Positions 11,195 through 21,280 of a stretch of 64,000 bases of DNA are shown piece after piece. Made by a program: the position numbers and the translations under genes. The notes beneath the pieces are model-generated. The model was not told the DNA's origin and made no database searches. It saw nothing but the letters and a program-made list of their open reading frames with translations. Source of the stretch: Monomorium pharaonis (Eukaryota; Arthropoda; Insecta; Hymenoptera; Formicidae); NCBI RefSeq assembly GCF_013373865.1, contig NC_050474.1, positions 14,137,045 through 14,201,044 on the forward strand, in the 5' to 3' direction. How positions within the stretch are numbered: the first letter of the stretch is position 1; every line of letters begins with the position of its first letter.

Positions 11195-11480
11195 AATGAC
11201 TACATTTGAAATGGCCACGCATAAATTTGACCACGATCGAAACGGCCACGTTTGAAATGGCCACGTTCAGAATGGCCACGGGAAATATTGCACGTGGTTC
11301 AATTTGCCCACGTTCAAAACGGCCACGTCCGAAATGGCCACGTTCGAAACGGCCAGGTTCGGAATGGCCACGAGAAATATTCTACGGTGTTTAATTTGTC
11401 CACGTTCGAAACGACCACGTCCGAAACGACCACGTCCGAAATGGCCACGTTCGAAATAACCACGTTTTGTAAAATTTCCA
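11195..11480 (+). repeat. Minisatellite, ~15-bp GGCCACGTTCGAAAT-type units
   Basis: About 15-18 units resembling GGCCACGTTCGAAAT, interrupted by spacers with GGAAATATTGCACG and GAAATATTCTACGG. The units change by one or two bases each. The same unit appears in inverted orientation at 13340-13545, so the two arrays face each other across the interior of the TTAA element. Confidence 0.9.
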
Positions 11481-11489
11481 GTACAATGC

Positions 11490-11665
11490 ACATAAGTCAG
11501 CGACTTAGACGGGGTGGGTACGGGAGGGAGGCCGAAGGCCCCCTTGTAGCCCCCGTGTGTGTGTATGTGTGTGTGTGTGTGTCTGTGTGTGGGGGGGGGG
11601 GGTGCGCGCGCGCGCGCAAAGCATTTTCTGCACCACGTGGATTTGCAACTTTCCACGCTGCGACG
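11490..11665. repeat. Core repeat with (GT)n and (GC)n tracts
   Basis: Contains GACTTAGACGGGGTGGGTACGG, GAGGCCGAAGGCCCCCTTG, a GT run, a G14 tract, (GC)n, then TTCTGCACCACGTGGATTTGC. The order matches the core at 43915-44040 and, inverted, those at 37490-37660 and 57860-57945. Confidence 0.8.
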
Positions 11666-13334
11666 TAGCTTTCCTTCGGGAACCGCCAGGTCCGAGGGGC
11701 TACCAATTAACAATAATAATCTCTATAACAGCGCGCGTTTAACGCTTCCTCGCGAAATCGGTAGCATTCGAAAACCGTAGCCTGCTTGAACGGTAACTCC
11801 AAAATGCTCTATTTTTCTGGGCGCCAGGCGCGGATTTCCGCGCCACATAACAATTAACGATAAGTCGGTAGCCGGATAGGAAGCGTTACTAATGCCGGTG
11901 GCTCTTTTCTCGACGGGGTAGAGGAGCGTGGTTCTTTCGTGACCAGGGGGGGTGGAGAGCTCGGATCGAGGCAGGTCGTAGAAGAGAATCGGTACACAAT
12001 TGTTAATTAAATATCAAATATTAAAATATATTTCTTTAAAGAATAATGAATACGGTGTCAACGAAAATCGTGGATCTTACTCCACTTAATAAAACGTCAT
12101 AAATTCACAGAGATATGGTTAAGACGGAAGCCAGAAGTCGGCACAAAGAGAATGCGGAAACTTTAAATTTACTCTACGAGGCGGGAGGCCGTCGAGGCTC
12201 TCCGCTCGCCAATCACAACAATTATAATATTTTCGAAATCCGTATTCGCGGTAATACGGAACGCAATTATCAATTACAAATGACTGTCGGTGCCGGCTTT
12301 GTCCGAGAGGGACGTACTTAATAACTAAATATTCGGGCCGGTCGGTCCGATCTTTCGTGCGGCCACAAGATTCTACTTTGTATTTCGAGTTCTCAACACT
12401 AATGAATAAACAACAGCAAAAACGGTATCGGATTTGGGATCACCGGTAACACGATAAGAAACGGTATCTCTTATCCGGTCCCGCACGAAAGTCAACCGCC
12501 TTACCGAATCTTACGAAATTCCGCGTGGCTACCGAGTGATGGCCTTACAAAATCCAAACTCTTGGTCCGCCGAAGTCGATAGCTCTGGGCTGGTCCTCAG
12601 TGATACGCCTTATCACACGGCTTACCGAACAGTGAAGAGCCCCCGGTCCCGCGCCGGCCGGCTCGAGCCGCCGCGCCTGCACGGACGCTCTTCGATTTCC
12701 GATAGAGGGATCAACGCACGTGATCCTCGATCCCGCGCCGCGGTGCTTCACCTCTCGACATGTCGCTGATCGGCACGTGCTCCACAGGTGGGGCCCCTTG
12801 TGCCGTGCTGTTTCGGCTGGTCCGGCTGGCCAGGCCGCGACCGAACCGATCTTGGCGGCTGGCGGTTGACATAGCCGTGGTCGCTTTTTCGGTCTGCAGC
12901 CCGGTGACGTGTCCATGGCGTGGCCCTTGCGGGGAGTCGTCGTGTCGTAGTGCTGTAATCCGGCGCGGTCGGTACCCTTGGCTCCGGGTCGGCAGCGCGT
13001 TGCGGGGCCGACGCACGACCCGGCGGGGAAACTTCTGGCGGGGCGCTCCCTTCACTGTCAATTGCTCTGAGCAGGATTCCCACGACGGCTGCTCCTCCGT
13101 CGCCCTTGGCACACTCTTTAGATGAGCCCACACTCGGCGCCTTAACTTTAAATGATTGTCAACTACAATCGGAAAACGGTATCGCGGACTAAAAAAATCA
13201 AAAGAAAATAAAATAACAGAACCGTATCCCCCTCGGCTCAGCGAGGAGTCGCCCCCGATCGACCCCTCGGTCGGACTTATGCCCTTGTGACGCGCGCCGG
13301 ACGCGCCACGTCACAACGCAAACAAGAAACAAAT
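11666..13334. other. GC-rich interior segment, unassigned
   Basis: Much GC-richer than its surroundings from 12450 to 13130, with open frames on both strands (for example 12711-13133 minus and 12760-13125 plus). None shows a recognisable domain, and the low-complexity Pro/Arg/Ser make-up fits composition-driven openness. It could be a captured retroelement fragment or host segment. Confidence 0.4.
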
Positions 13335-13545
13335 ATTTCAAACACGGCCGCTTCGAACGTGGCCAATTTGAACGTGGCCATTACGAACGTGGTAATTTTA
13401 AACGTGGCCATTCCGAACGTGGCCATTCCGAACGTGGCCATTCCGAACGTGGCCATTCCGAACGTGGCCATTCTGAACGTGGCCATTTCAAACGTGGTCA
13501 AATTTACGCGTGGCCATTTCGAACGTGTACAAATTATATCCATTC
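13335..13545 (-). repeat. Minisatellite, inverted partner of 11195-11480
   Basis: Units like GAACGTGGCCATTCC repeat about 12-13 times at 15 bp, with the GAACGTGGCCATTCC version perfect at 13405-13465. This is the reverse complement of the left array. Confidence 0.9.
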
Positions 13546-13904
13546 ATGCAGCGATAGTGTCTCTGCATTAAAGATCATAGATTCCTAGAACTAATAATGA
13601 TTTGACAATAATATCGGAATATTTATAATTTTCAACCATTTTATATGTAATGTTAATAAATTCTAGTTGGTTTTAGACTATATTTAGTGAGATCACCATG
13701 AAAAAATCTAAGAAATATCAATTTTTTGGAAATTGCTAAACTTTGAGCCGCCATATATTAAAGTCGCCATATTGAATTTTCAAAAAAATCGCAATGAGGT
13801 TTTGTAAAGCAGATATAAATGACACTTTCTATCATGGTAGAGATGTTCTGGCCACTTGTTTTTGAAGTATGGGATTTTGGACATGAAGCTTTCACGGTCA
13901 TTGA

Positions 13905-13986
13905 CGTTGCTTCCAATAGAAAGGGCTTTCAAATTGCGGCAACGCTGTACGCGGCATGTATCCGGAAGCCCTTTCTATTGGAAGCA
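13905..13986. repeat. Small hairpin in the right arm of the TTAA element
   Basis: GCTTCCAATAGAAAGGGCTT at 13908 returns inverted, ending TTGGAAGC at about 13984, around a spacer with GTACGCGGCATG. The left arm of the parent element lacks this block, so it was added after the palindrome formed. Confidence 0.7.
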
Positions 13987-14166
13987 AATATGGAATTTTT
14001 GAAAAAAATTTACGAAAAAATCGATTCTTTTTCGAAAAAGTAAGCTGTAACTTTTTTCAAAGACTTCGTAGGTCAATTTTGACGACGACATTTGAAAGAG
14101 AAAAAGCTTGAATAGAGCGTTGAAAGTTGAGAAGAAAATGTGGCATTGTGGTCCGAAATGGATTAA

Positions 14167-15100
14167 TGGACAATATTATGATCAAATTTATGGCAGTCTC
14201 ATTGGTTTACTTTTATCTCCCATTTTGAATGATATTGTAATGGATGATCTGAAAACACATTGTTTGGAAATGTTGGATTTTGATATACAGACTTATTACA
14301 GATATGTAATATGTCGATAACATTTTCACTGTAATTTTAAAAGATAAACTTGATCAAGTTTTAAATACCTTCAATAAATATCATCCACGTCTTTAATTCA
14401 CCTATGAAATAAAAATTAACAATTCTTTAAATTTCCTAACATATCTGTTTCAACACAATTTTTGTTTTGAAAAATGAGATAACTTGACAAAGTATTCCTT
14501 AAAATTATTTTGTTGACCTTTTTATTGGGCCTTTTAGGAACTGGCATTAAAGGGATGTTTACTGTGTGAAATAAAGTAAAAATTTTTTTTGTATAGGACA
14601 TTAATCGCACAAAAAAATAATTATTTTCCTGTTAATAGAGAAGAGAAGGGAGTTTATAAACCATTCTGTTTCATTCAAATAACTCAGTGAAAATTTATGT
14701 AACATAATTCTTGTTTGTACAGGTTTGTTACTCATAGAATTCTATTAATCATGTTACAAGCAGAAGTTTTTTGGATATACATAACAAACATAATTAATAA
14801 TTTACTGAAAAAGGTGAAAAAATTGCGGTTACAGAATCAATAGGGAGATATAGAACATTATCAACGAATATTCTCAAAATCATTTTTATTTCACGCGATC
14901 ACGCAAGTAGTATAATTTTACAAATCAAATGCATCCACACATTACGTTAAGCTTTAAATTTAATTACGTTATTTGAAAGCTATATTAAAGTCCTTCAATT
15001 TAATTTAATTTCACTAATGTGAAAAAGTTAATAGTTGACATATTTCTCAAAATAAGGTGAAGAATAGACATCAATAGAATTTTCAGTTACTTGCAATACT
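14167..15100 (+). pseudogene. Penelope-like element reverse transcriptase, 3' part
   Basis: Continues the reading broken at 10302: GQYYDQIYGSLIGLLLSPILNDIVMDDL and YYRYVICR, where the YVDD-type catalytic box is expected and a shift follows. Then come TFNKYHPR and LNFLTYL-like pieces in changing frames to about 14800. The thumb region is hardly readable and no GIY-YIG domain follows here. The last 300 bp are AT-rich without recognised content. Confidence 0.75.
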
Positions 15101-15935
15101 GAAAAACAGCTTTTATAACAAAGTAAACAACGTAACGAATCGTTTTTCGCGCGGATTAGCTCGCCGGGATTTAGGTGGGAAAGAGTCTGAGACAACAGAC
15201 ACAAATTTATCGGTTTTAATAAAAAATATAATTATTTTACAAATATATTTTACAAATTTATGTACATTATTTATAATGATACCGCGTCGGAACCGTGATC
15301 TTACGCGTCAGCTGATTTCGGTCGTGGGAACGAAGTGTTTCGTGATGCCCGAGGGTATTCGGCGCGGTGAACTGTGGATTTCTCGCGGTGAGAGGTTTGA
15401 ATTTAGATGCGACGGGCACGCGGCGCGGTGGGCAGTAATTGCGGGATGCGCACGGTACGACGGGTGATTCCCCAAATCTTGGTTCTTTTCCGGAGAAGAT
15501 GGTTATTTCAAGAATAGCTTGTAATCCTCAAGAATGCTCGGATGAGACCAAGAACTCTTGATCCTGCGATCTATGCCATATCTAAACAGCGGAGCAGATC
15601 GGCAGCCGAGAATCCGGCGAAAGCGGAGAACGCTCCACCTTCAGCTTGCTGATCTAGGATAGGAAAAGAAGGCGAACGGAGCCGAGAATTCTCGGCTAAA
15701 GCAAAAAACGCTGTACTATAGTTTCCGTTGCCGGAGATTCTTTTGACATAACAAATAAATGTGCGAAAGAAAAATATATTGTTAGAATTATTTTTTTCTA
15801 CATATAGTTCTAACTTAAAAGTTAACTTAAAAATTATTGTATAAATAAAACGAGATGGGGGGAAAAGGGAAATACGAGAGGATGAAAGAATGTAAAAAAT
15901 GGATACGATATATATATTTATTTTTTATTCTTTGA
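15101..15935. other. Unassigned; possible retroelement LTR remnant
   Basis: Contains a 63-residue GC-rich ORF (15276-15467) and a segment with GAGAATCCGGCG and GCCGAGAATTCTCGGC (palindromic, 15680-15695). No domain was recognised. The mix of an AT-rich TTTTACAAATATA stretch followed by GC-rich sequence resembles an LTR, but I found no second copy. The Polinton's left terminal repeat may lie here. Confidence 0.3.
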
Positions 15936-16430
15936 CTACCAATTAAACAGCTTAAATACATTTTGTAAAGCGCAGTTGTTCACATGATTCTGACATCGTA
16001 AAGTGTTTGTAACGTCCAACTTGTTTAGAGGGTCTATGTTTTCGTAATGCGTCTCGATATTTTCGACGTAAACTTCCTGTCTCGCCTCGTCCAGAAGCAA
16101 ATCCCGCAGCCATTCTCGTTTCTTACGCCCCTTGACGTACACGATAATTTCATCGTCATCAGTTGTCATTGTACCCATTACCGCTTTTGTAATAAAACTC
16201 CTAGCCATGATGTGTGGAACCATTCCATTATCTTATGATATTCCGTGATAATTCTTATTCAACCACATCGCCTGATGTCTCCCCGCCTTGGTGAGACTAT
16301 ACCATAGTGTGGAGCATTTACAAACATAATGGGCGAGTTCGAATCCATCTTTGAGAGAGGCAAATTCCTTCACAATAAAGCTTCTTCCAACGATGAAACC
16401 TTGCAGGTTTACGAACGTTGGTACAGACAT
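15936..16430 (-). pseudogene. Polinton-associated conserved protein, one in-frame stop
   Basis: Two minus-strand ORFs, 16233-16430 (VNLQGFIVGRSFIVKEFA at the start, then YVCKCSTLWYSLTKAGRHQA) and 15936-16223 (IIVYVKGRKKREWLRDLL, LDVTNTLRCQNHVNNCALQN), are in the same frame separated by one stop near 16230. Together they would make a protein of about 165 residues. I recognise the pattern from proteins near Polinton-like loci in insects but not its function. It is the last gene of the structural cluster. Confidence 0.6.
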
Positions 16431-16439
16431 GACTGTTAG

Positions 16440-17660
16440 GTGATTTTACGCACAACGTTGTTAGGTGATTTTACGCACAACGTTTGTCAACGGGTTGTAC
16501 TGCACCACGCGAGCGTGTATGATGAGGCAGTACGCAGTGATATTTGTCGGCACATTCTCTTTGCATTCAAATTCTATGCGCACGTCTACGGTTGCGCTCT
16601 TGATCGATTCGTTCTGTCAAGAACAATCGATGATTACGAACGGACCGTTAAGTAGAAGAGTTGAAGTAGTGAGGTTTGGCTCGAAATACTCGTATCCATA
16701 ATAGCCTTTGCAGAAACGCGCGTACACGTTGTACAGAATCGCCTATTTATTTTTATCGAAATCCAAGTTCATATTGTCGTACGGATAACATTCCGATTTC
16801 AGATACAGCTTCACATTTGTCAATTTGCAATGATCGGCGTCGAATCGGCTTGGGTCCTCGGACACAATATTCTTTCGACCTGTCTGCAGAGCAAAGATGA
16901 CGTATCGCGGCTTCTCGAGCTGAGTAGCGGTCTTGATGGCCCACGAATGCTTAGTTATATGCTGCAATAGCGGAAACTCGTACAGATCCCACGAACGAAA
17001 AACCATGCTCAGGTACCGTCCGCTCTCCAGAGTACGCAGCATCGACAACTCATGTATCTCGTTCAGCAGCACGTGAAGCATGCGCCATTGTATCTTGAAT
17101 ATATCAATCGTGGGTTCCAATTCCGAACATCCCATTAAACTGTTGTTATCGTTACGCGCACGTATTAAAATTAACTCGTGACGAGCATTGATTACCACGA
17201 GTTTATAATCTTCGCAGAATCCTAACAACATGTTGAGCGGTATGCAAAAATTAAAGTATCCATTCACGTCCCAGCCCGAAATTCAGCCAGCGTTCCTTAG
17301 AATAACATTTTTGTCTGACGACACCGTTGCATAGTTTTTCAGTGTGCTGGTTATTCCGACATTTCTGTTGCGATTAATCTCTACACCGTCGAATTCGTAT
17401 CAAATCTCATCAAACATGAACGCGACACAATTATTTCCCAGTACCACCGAAAATCCCTCGGCTGGTTTGTTTATCATCACTTTTCCCTCGATGTACAGAA
17501 AACTTTCGAATGGCAACGTGTACAGATTTTGTTGCTGTATTCGTATCTCGTCACTGTGCCCGAACGTTGTGTTGGCAAACGGGTTGTACGTGTGAGTCTC
17601 GATTTTAACGATGCGGTCATCGAAGATCGGATCGTCCCCGATGTTTAGAATGTCAGTCAT
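16440..17660 (-). pseudogene. Major capsid protein (double jelly-roll type), broken
   Basis: The N-terminal part (17400-17660) starts with ILNIGDDPIFDD and contains LYTLPFESFLYIEG. The middle (16743-17267) has IPLNMLLGFCEDYKLVVIN, LYEFPLLQ and the block TQLEKPRYVIFALQTGRKN. The C-terminal part (16440-16690) follows in another frame and includes ATVDVRIEFE-like sequence. This order is that of the Polinton major capsid protein, which in insect databases often appears as an F54H12.2-like protein. It would build the virion shell. There are at least two frame changes and a stop. Confidence 0.8.
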
Positions 17661-17665
17661 CGTTA

Positions 17666-17857
17666 TCAGACGTTTTGCACCGCGAATCCTAGAGATTGTA
17701 AAAATTTAACGTTCGACGCGTTGAGCTTCTTTTTCTCGGGACAGCAGAACGATTGAATATTATTAAACGTCGTTGCAAGAGTATCGGATGATTGTTGGAA
17801 CATTGGCACTGGTATGGAGATAACGTTATCTTTCGCGCGCTGCGATGTCTTTAGCAC
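17666..17857 (-). CDS. Small hypothetical protein between capsid genes
   Basis: A 63-residue minus-strand ORF with SIPVPMFQQSSDTL and KFLQSLGFAVQNV, lying in the 200-bp gap between the major and minor capsid genes. No domain recognised. It may be a genuine small gene or the displaced end of the neighbouring capsid gene. Confidence 0.35.
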   Translation of the reverse strand: MLKTSQRAKDNVISIPVPMFQQSSDTLATTFNNIQSFCCPEKKKLNASNVKFLQSLGFAVQNV

Positions 17858-17863
17858 GTTGCG

Positions 17864-18637
17864 TTATTGTTGCAACCGTCGACGCACGTGCAGTCTGACG
17901 GTGATTTCTTCTCCTCGAAAATCAAGCAATCGTTCATTCTGATCAACGGCGCGTATTGTTAAATCCGTAATGCACCGCACGATGATTGGCAGATAAATGA
18001 TCTGCGCGGGCCTTTCCAATATCTTATATCCGGGTGGCACGCTCGGTGAAAACTCATGTATCGTGTGTACACTCTTATTGTTGCTGTACGCGCTTGCGAT
18101 CACGTTGCATTCCACGCAAATAATCTTCACGTTCATTATGTTGATCGACGCATCCGATTTGTACCATTTTCGCGGTAGCAATACACCGCGCTTTGGTGAG
18201 AATCCTAGCAGCGATTCTATGTTGTTGGGTTTATCAAAATGTATTCTGTAGGCGCATTTGATCTCGCATCGCATCGTATTGTAATTGGCGCGAAGCGTTA
18301 TCGGATACTCTCCGTCATCATCGTTGTCCCCACGGTTGGCGTCATCAACTTTTTCACCGGAATGAATTCCGTCGTGTTGCGGACGTTTTCACAAAATTGT
18401 GCGTTTCAAAAATTTGTTTATAGCTCGCAGTTCATACGATCCTTCGGGAATCGTAATCTCCGTGTTGTCTTCGTCAAAGTAAAACGTATTGTTTGAGGCA
18501 TTCACGTTCGGTATCGTGTTATAGGTTTCAAAAATCGCTAGACCGAGCTCGTAGTCATCGTCGCTCAAATCTATAGCCGGAGAATAGTGTGCCGCGAGAA
18601 CGCTTCTCTTGTCGCTAAGGGTAAACATCAGCGACAT
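17864..18637 (-). pseudogene. Minor capsid (penton-like) protein, frameshifted
   Basis: The N-terminal ORF (18389-18637) has DDYELGLAIFETYNTIPNVN and EITIPEGSYELRAINKFLK. The C-terminal ORF (17864-18274) has LLGFSPKRGVLLPRKWYKSD, HTIHEFSPSVPPGYKI, IIYLPIIVRCITDLTIR and DFRGEEITVRLHVRR. The two parts are separated by about 115 bp in which the frame is lost. Gene position and pattern fit the Polinton minor capsid protein, a single jelly-roll penton. Confidence 0.7.
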
Positions 18638-18687
18638 GATGGTGGTGAAATACTGTGTCTTTGCGGTACTAGTTCAGCTTTTTAAAT

Positions 18688-19031
18688 TCACACGCGTTGG
18701 AGAAACTGTAGGCAGAGTTGTCCACAAATGCTCTGATCGTATGTTTGATAGGACGTTCGATTATACTCGATTGTTGTCACTTCGTCCCCAAAGTATCGCA
18801 CTAGTTCTCTAGGCGGTCGAAGATTGTCGAAGCTGTCGAAATATGTGACGCGGTTACCTCTCTTTGCGTACGCCATCCAGTGAGTACGAGACCTGCCGTA
18901 TCGTCCAAATTTACGATACCACTCTCGTTTAGACGCGCGCCACTCGTCGGTAATGCGTTACGAATGAAAACATCTCTGAAATATGGAATACACGCGCGTT
19001 TTGCCAGTTGCGCGTCAATTCGTCGTCGCAC
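18688..19031 (-). pseudogene. Adenain-type (Ulp1-like) cysteine protease, frameshifted
   Basis: The first part (18860-19031) has IPYFRDVFIRNALPTSGAR and GIVNLDDTAG. A frame change falls at the expected catalytic His-Trp, which is readable in the other frame near 18880. The second part (18688-18876) has YFDSFDNLRPPRELVRYFG, with the Asp of the triad, and SICGQLCLQFLQ, with the oxyanion Gln and nucleophile Cys. This is the maturation protease that processes virion proteins in adenovirus and Polinton relatives. All catalytic residues survive, but in two frames. Confidence 0.82.
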
Positions 19032-19787
19032 CTGTGGGTAGTGTTAATGTTTCTTCGACGTTTTTTTTCTTCTGTACACCTTTTCTGCTTGTACGGGGCG
19101 AGATACAGTCCTCGCTCGCATTTGTATGGGGCGAGATATAAGCCGTGACCTTCCATCGCGCGATTGTGACGCTGTAATTCCTCTAGTTGACGTCGCGCGG
19201 CTTTGTTGTCGTTCACCGCTTTTGCCACACCAGCCGCTCCAGCAATCAAGGATCCGAGTGCACCCAATATTGGTAAAACGGTAACGCATTGCCTCGTTTT
19301 GCAGCCTGAAGTAAACGTTTTCTTTTTTCGTCAATTTTTTCGTTGAATTCTTCTTCATACCAATACCGATCTTCGTCTTGGCTTTCATGGCTGCCCAGAC
19401 AGCAGCAGCTGCTGCTCTTTCCCCGAGAGGTGAATCTTTCGCGATTACTCGTTTTAGCGCTTTGTCCGCGAGTATCTTGTCCGCCGTGTGTTTGTCGATG
19501 AGCTCGTTGCTCTGGGAGTACGCAATGTCGTGTTCACGACACGCCGCGTCGAGCGGATTTATACTTCGGTCACCTCTGGCCAATGGCTTTTTCAGCCGAG
19601 TACGCGGACCGCAAAACTGGTAACCGGGAATATGTAGCTCGAAAAGAAGAGCGTTTATCGCATGGTTCAGCAAATGACCACGGCCTCTTTTTACCGCGAT
19701 AGCCGGCATTCGACACAATTTTTGATCAACGGCGCGGGTCCGTCGATGTGCGTTCGCTGCCGCGGTTGATTGTAATGCTCGTAGCAA
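19030..19787 (-). pseudogene. PLA2-like (parvovirus VP1-type) domain plus glycine-rich tail
   Basis: The PLA2-like domain (about 19440-19640) shows YQFCGPRTRLKK with the calcium-loop glycines, then INPLDAACREHDIAYSQ with the His-Asp of the phospholipase A2 active site. A helix and Lys-rich tail follow (AAAVWAAMKAKTKIGIGMKK). After a frame change near 19290, 19030-19267 gives LGSLIAGAAGVAKAVNDNKA and two LYLAPYK repeats, a Gly/Ala-rich hydrophobic segment like those in virion membrane-active proteins. A fused or adjacent arrangement is common at Polinton-like loci. A role in membrane passage during entry is inferred from parvoviruses. Confidence 0.75.
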
Positions 19788-20033
19788 CGACGATAGCTTC
19801 GAACCTCCGGATCAACCCTTATATGTTTCGGAAGCCTATTCCACACGTGTTCGATATAGTTGCCACACACCCGTAGCAAAATATGTTTCGGCACGAATTG
19901 TAACTGCTCGGCGCTCAATTCGAGTATATCGGAGGAATGTGACAGTATGAGATACATGTTTGATACCGATGCGCGATTTTACGTGCCTATAAATAATCCC
20001 ATATCGCGACATGTTTCGTTCTGAATAAAGCAA
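19691..20033 (-). pseudogene. Polinton-associated hypothetical protein
   Basis: Two overlapping minus-strand frames: 19836-20033 begins MLYSERNMSRYGIIYRHVKSR, and 19691-19957 contains HSSDILELSAEQLQFVPKHI, YIEHVWNRLPKHIRVDPEV and a Cys-rich end. They look like one gene with a frameshift near 19940. It is the first gene of the structural cluster, next to the intergenic control region. Function unknown. Confidence 0.5.
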
Positions 20034-20711
20034 AAATATAAGAGATGTTAGACATACGTAAAATGGTTATACATATGTACATAAAAACGGTTATACATAT
20101 ACGTAAGGATGTTTAAAACAAACGTGAAATGAACGTAAGAAGTACATGAATGAACCTGAAACGAACGTGTGAAGTACGTGAACGAACGTGAAACGAACGT
20201 AAGAAGTATGTAAACGAATGTGAAACGAACGTAAGAAGTACATGAACAAACGTGAAACGAACGTAAGAAGTACGTGAACGAACGTAAGAATATTAATTCT
20301 ATATTAATTTAGCAGTCATCTTCAACAGGATCGCCCATTAGTACGCACAGCGATAAGCTGCGTCACGCCTGATTATTGATAAGCACAACGATCACGCCCA
20401 ACCATTGTGAGGTATAGCGTCACGTCCGCGCGGCCATTGATACACGCTGCAATGAGCTTATCTTTCTTCGCGCGGCCATTGATACGCGCCGCGACGAGCT
20501 TATCTTCTTTCTTTACGCTTTCTCTGTCCGTACGCTGCATTCGCACACGCACATACATACTCTTATACATAAAGCATACGCTGCACTCATTCACCTATAA
20601 ATAGGGCGTTCAATTCCGCCATATAGTCAGATTCCTAAAACATCAGATTCGTGCGACAGCCGTTGACGATATGTGTTACGAATTACGATAACAAGTTACG
20701 ACTAATGGGGG
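20034..20711. other. Divergent intergenic region with tandem repeats
   Basis: Separates the left- and right-facing gene blocks. At 20105-20290 an approximately 32-bp unit, GAACGTGAAACGAACGTAAGAAGTAC with variation, repeats 5-6 times. At 20431-20512 a 42-bp unit GCGCGGCCATTGATACRCGC...GAGCTTATC repeats twice, and a third partial copy occurs inverted at 20340-20390. It ends in a strong core promoter. A role in replication or bidirectional transcription is plausible but inferred. Confidence 0.6.
20596..20632 (+). promoter_or_regulatory. TATA box and initiator for the ATPase-side genes
   Basis: TATAAATAGGG at 20596 is followed 33 bp downstream by an initiator-like GTCAGATT (A at 20629), the normal spacing for an insect RNA polymerase II start. 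The packaging ATPase ORF begins about 80 bp further on. Confidence 0.55.
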
Positions 20712-21260
20712 ATGACGGAGAGAGACGCAATGCTGCCTACTACCATACGCGCGATCATTTGCGGCCCATCGAATTGCGGTAAAACCAACATTATGATAAA
20801 CTTGTTGGAATGTCCGCACAGTGTACGGTTTCGAGAACGTGTACGTGTGTTCGAAATTTTTGCAACAGCCGAAATATCGGTATTTGGAAAATTTGTTGAG
20901 ATTGAGGAATGAAATCAACTATTTTACGTCCTCCAATAACTGTGACGTCATTCCACCAAACCAAGCGCGTCCAAACTCAATTTTCGTCTTCGACGATAAT
21001 AATTGTGCTACAAGCAGGATGCTGTGAGAGAGTATTTTGCGATGGGTCGGCACTTGAACGTCAACTGCTTTTATCTCTGTTAGTCATACGTGAGAATACC
21101 TAAACATCTTATACGCGACAACGCGAACCGGCTAATCCTGTTTAAACAGGACGGTACCAACCTCAAGCACGTGTACAATGATCATGTTAACACCGATATG
21201 TCGTACGATGATTTTTTGCGTTATGTCACTATTGTTGACAGTGTGATTATGGATTCCTAA
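20712..21260 (+). pseudogene. DNA packaging ATPase (A32/FtsK-HerA type), frameshifted
   Basis: The ORF from 20712 has the Walker A motif IICGPSNCGKTNI within 25 residues of its start. Walker B (SIFVFDDN) is in the next frame at 20821-21027, and later pieces to 21260 end VTIVDSVIMDS. The enzyme would pump DNA into the capsid and belongs to the HerA/FtsK superfamily found in Polintons and nucleocytoplasmic large DNA viruses. At least three frame changes break it. It is the first gene to the right of the TATA box. Confidence 0.8.
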
Positions 21261-21280
21261 TAATAGACAAGAATAGCTCA

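Larger units (their letters stand above)
10307..14162. mobile_element. piggyBac-like (TTAA) palindromic element inside the Penelope element
   Basis: TTAA occurs at both edges (10303-10306 and 14163-14166). The terminal repeats are CCCATTTTGGACCAAAATGCC and, inverted, TCCATTTCGGACCACAATGCC. The arms extend about 500 bp (10307-10850 against 13550-14162), with many matching blocks such as AAAGTTACAGCTTATTTTTTCG. Removing the insert and one TTAA restores the Penelope frame at FNGQYY, which confirms the target site. No transposase was found. The 2.7-kb interior holds minisatellites, microsatellites and a GC-rich segment, listed separately. Confidence 0.82.

Noticed and set aside
12545..13133. GC-rich overlapping ORFs on both strands as a possible gene
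   Set aside because: They are open on both strands with low-complexity Arg/Pro/Ser composition and no domain or splice pattern. High GC content explains the lack of stops.
13277..13571. Repetitive ORFs such as NVAIPNVAIPNVAI and MATFGMATFGMATF
   Set aside because: A 15-bp repeat is a multiple of three, so any open frame through it stays open. These are the minisatellite read as protein, as are 37206-37453 and 11206-11668.
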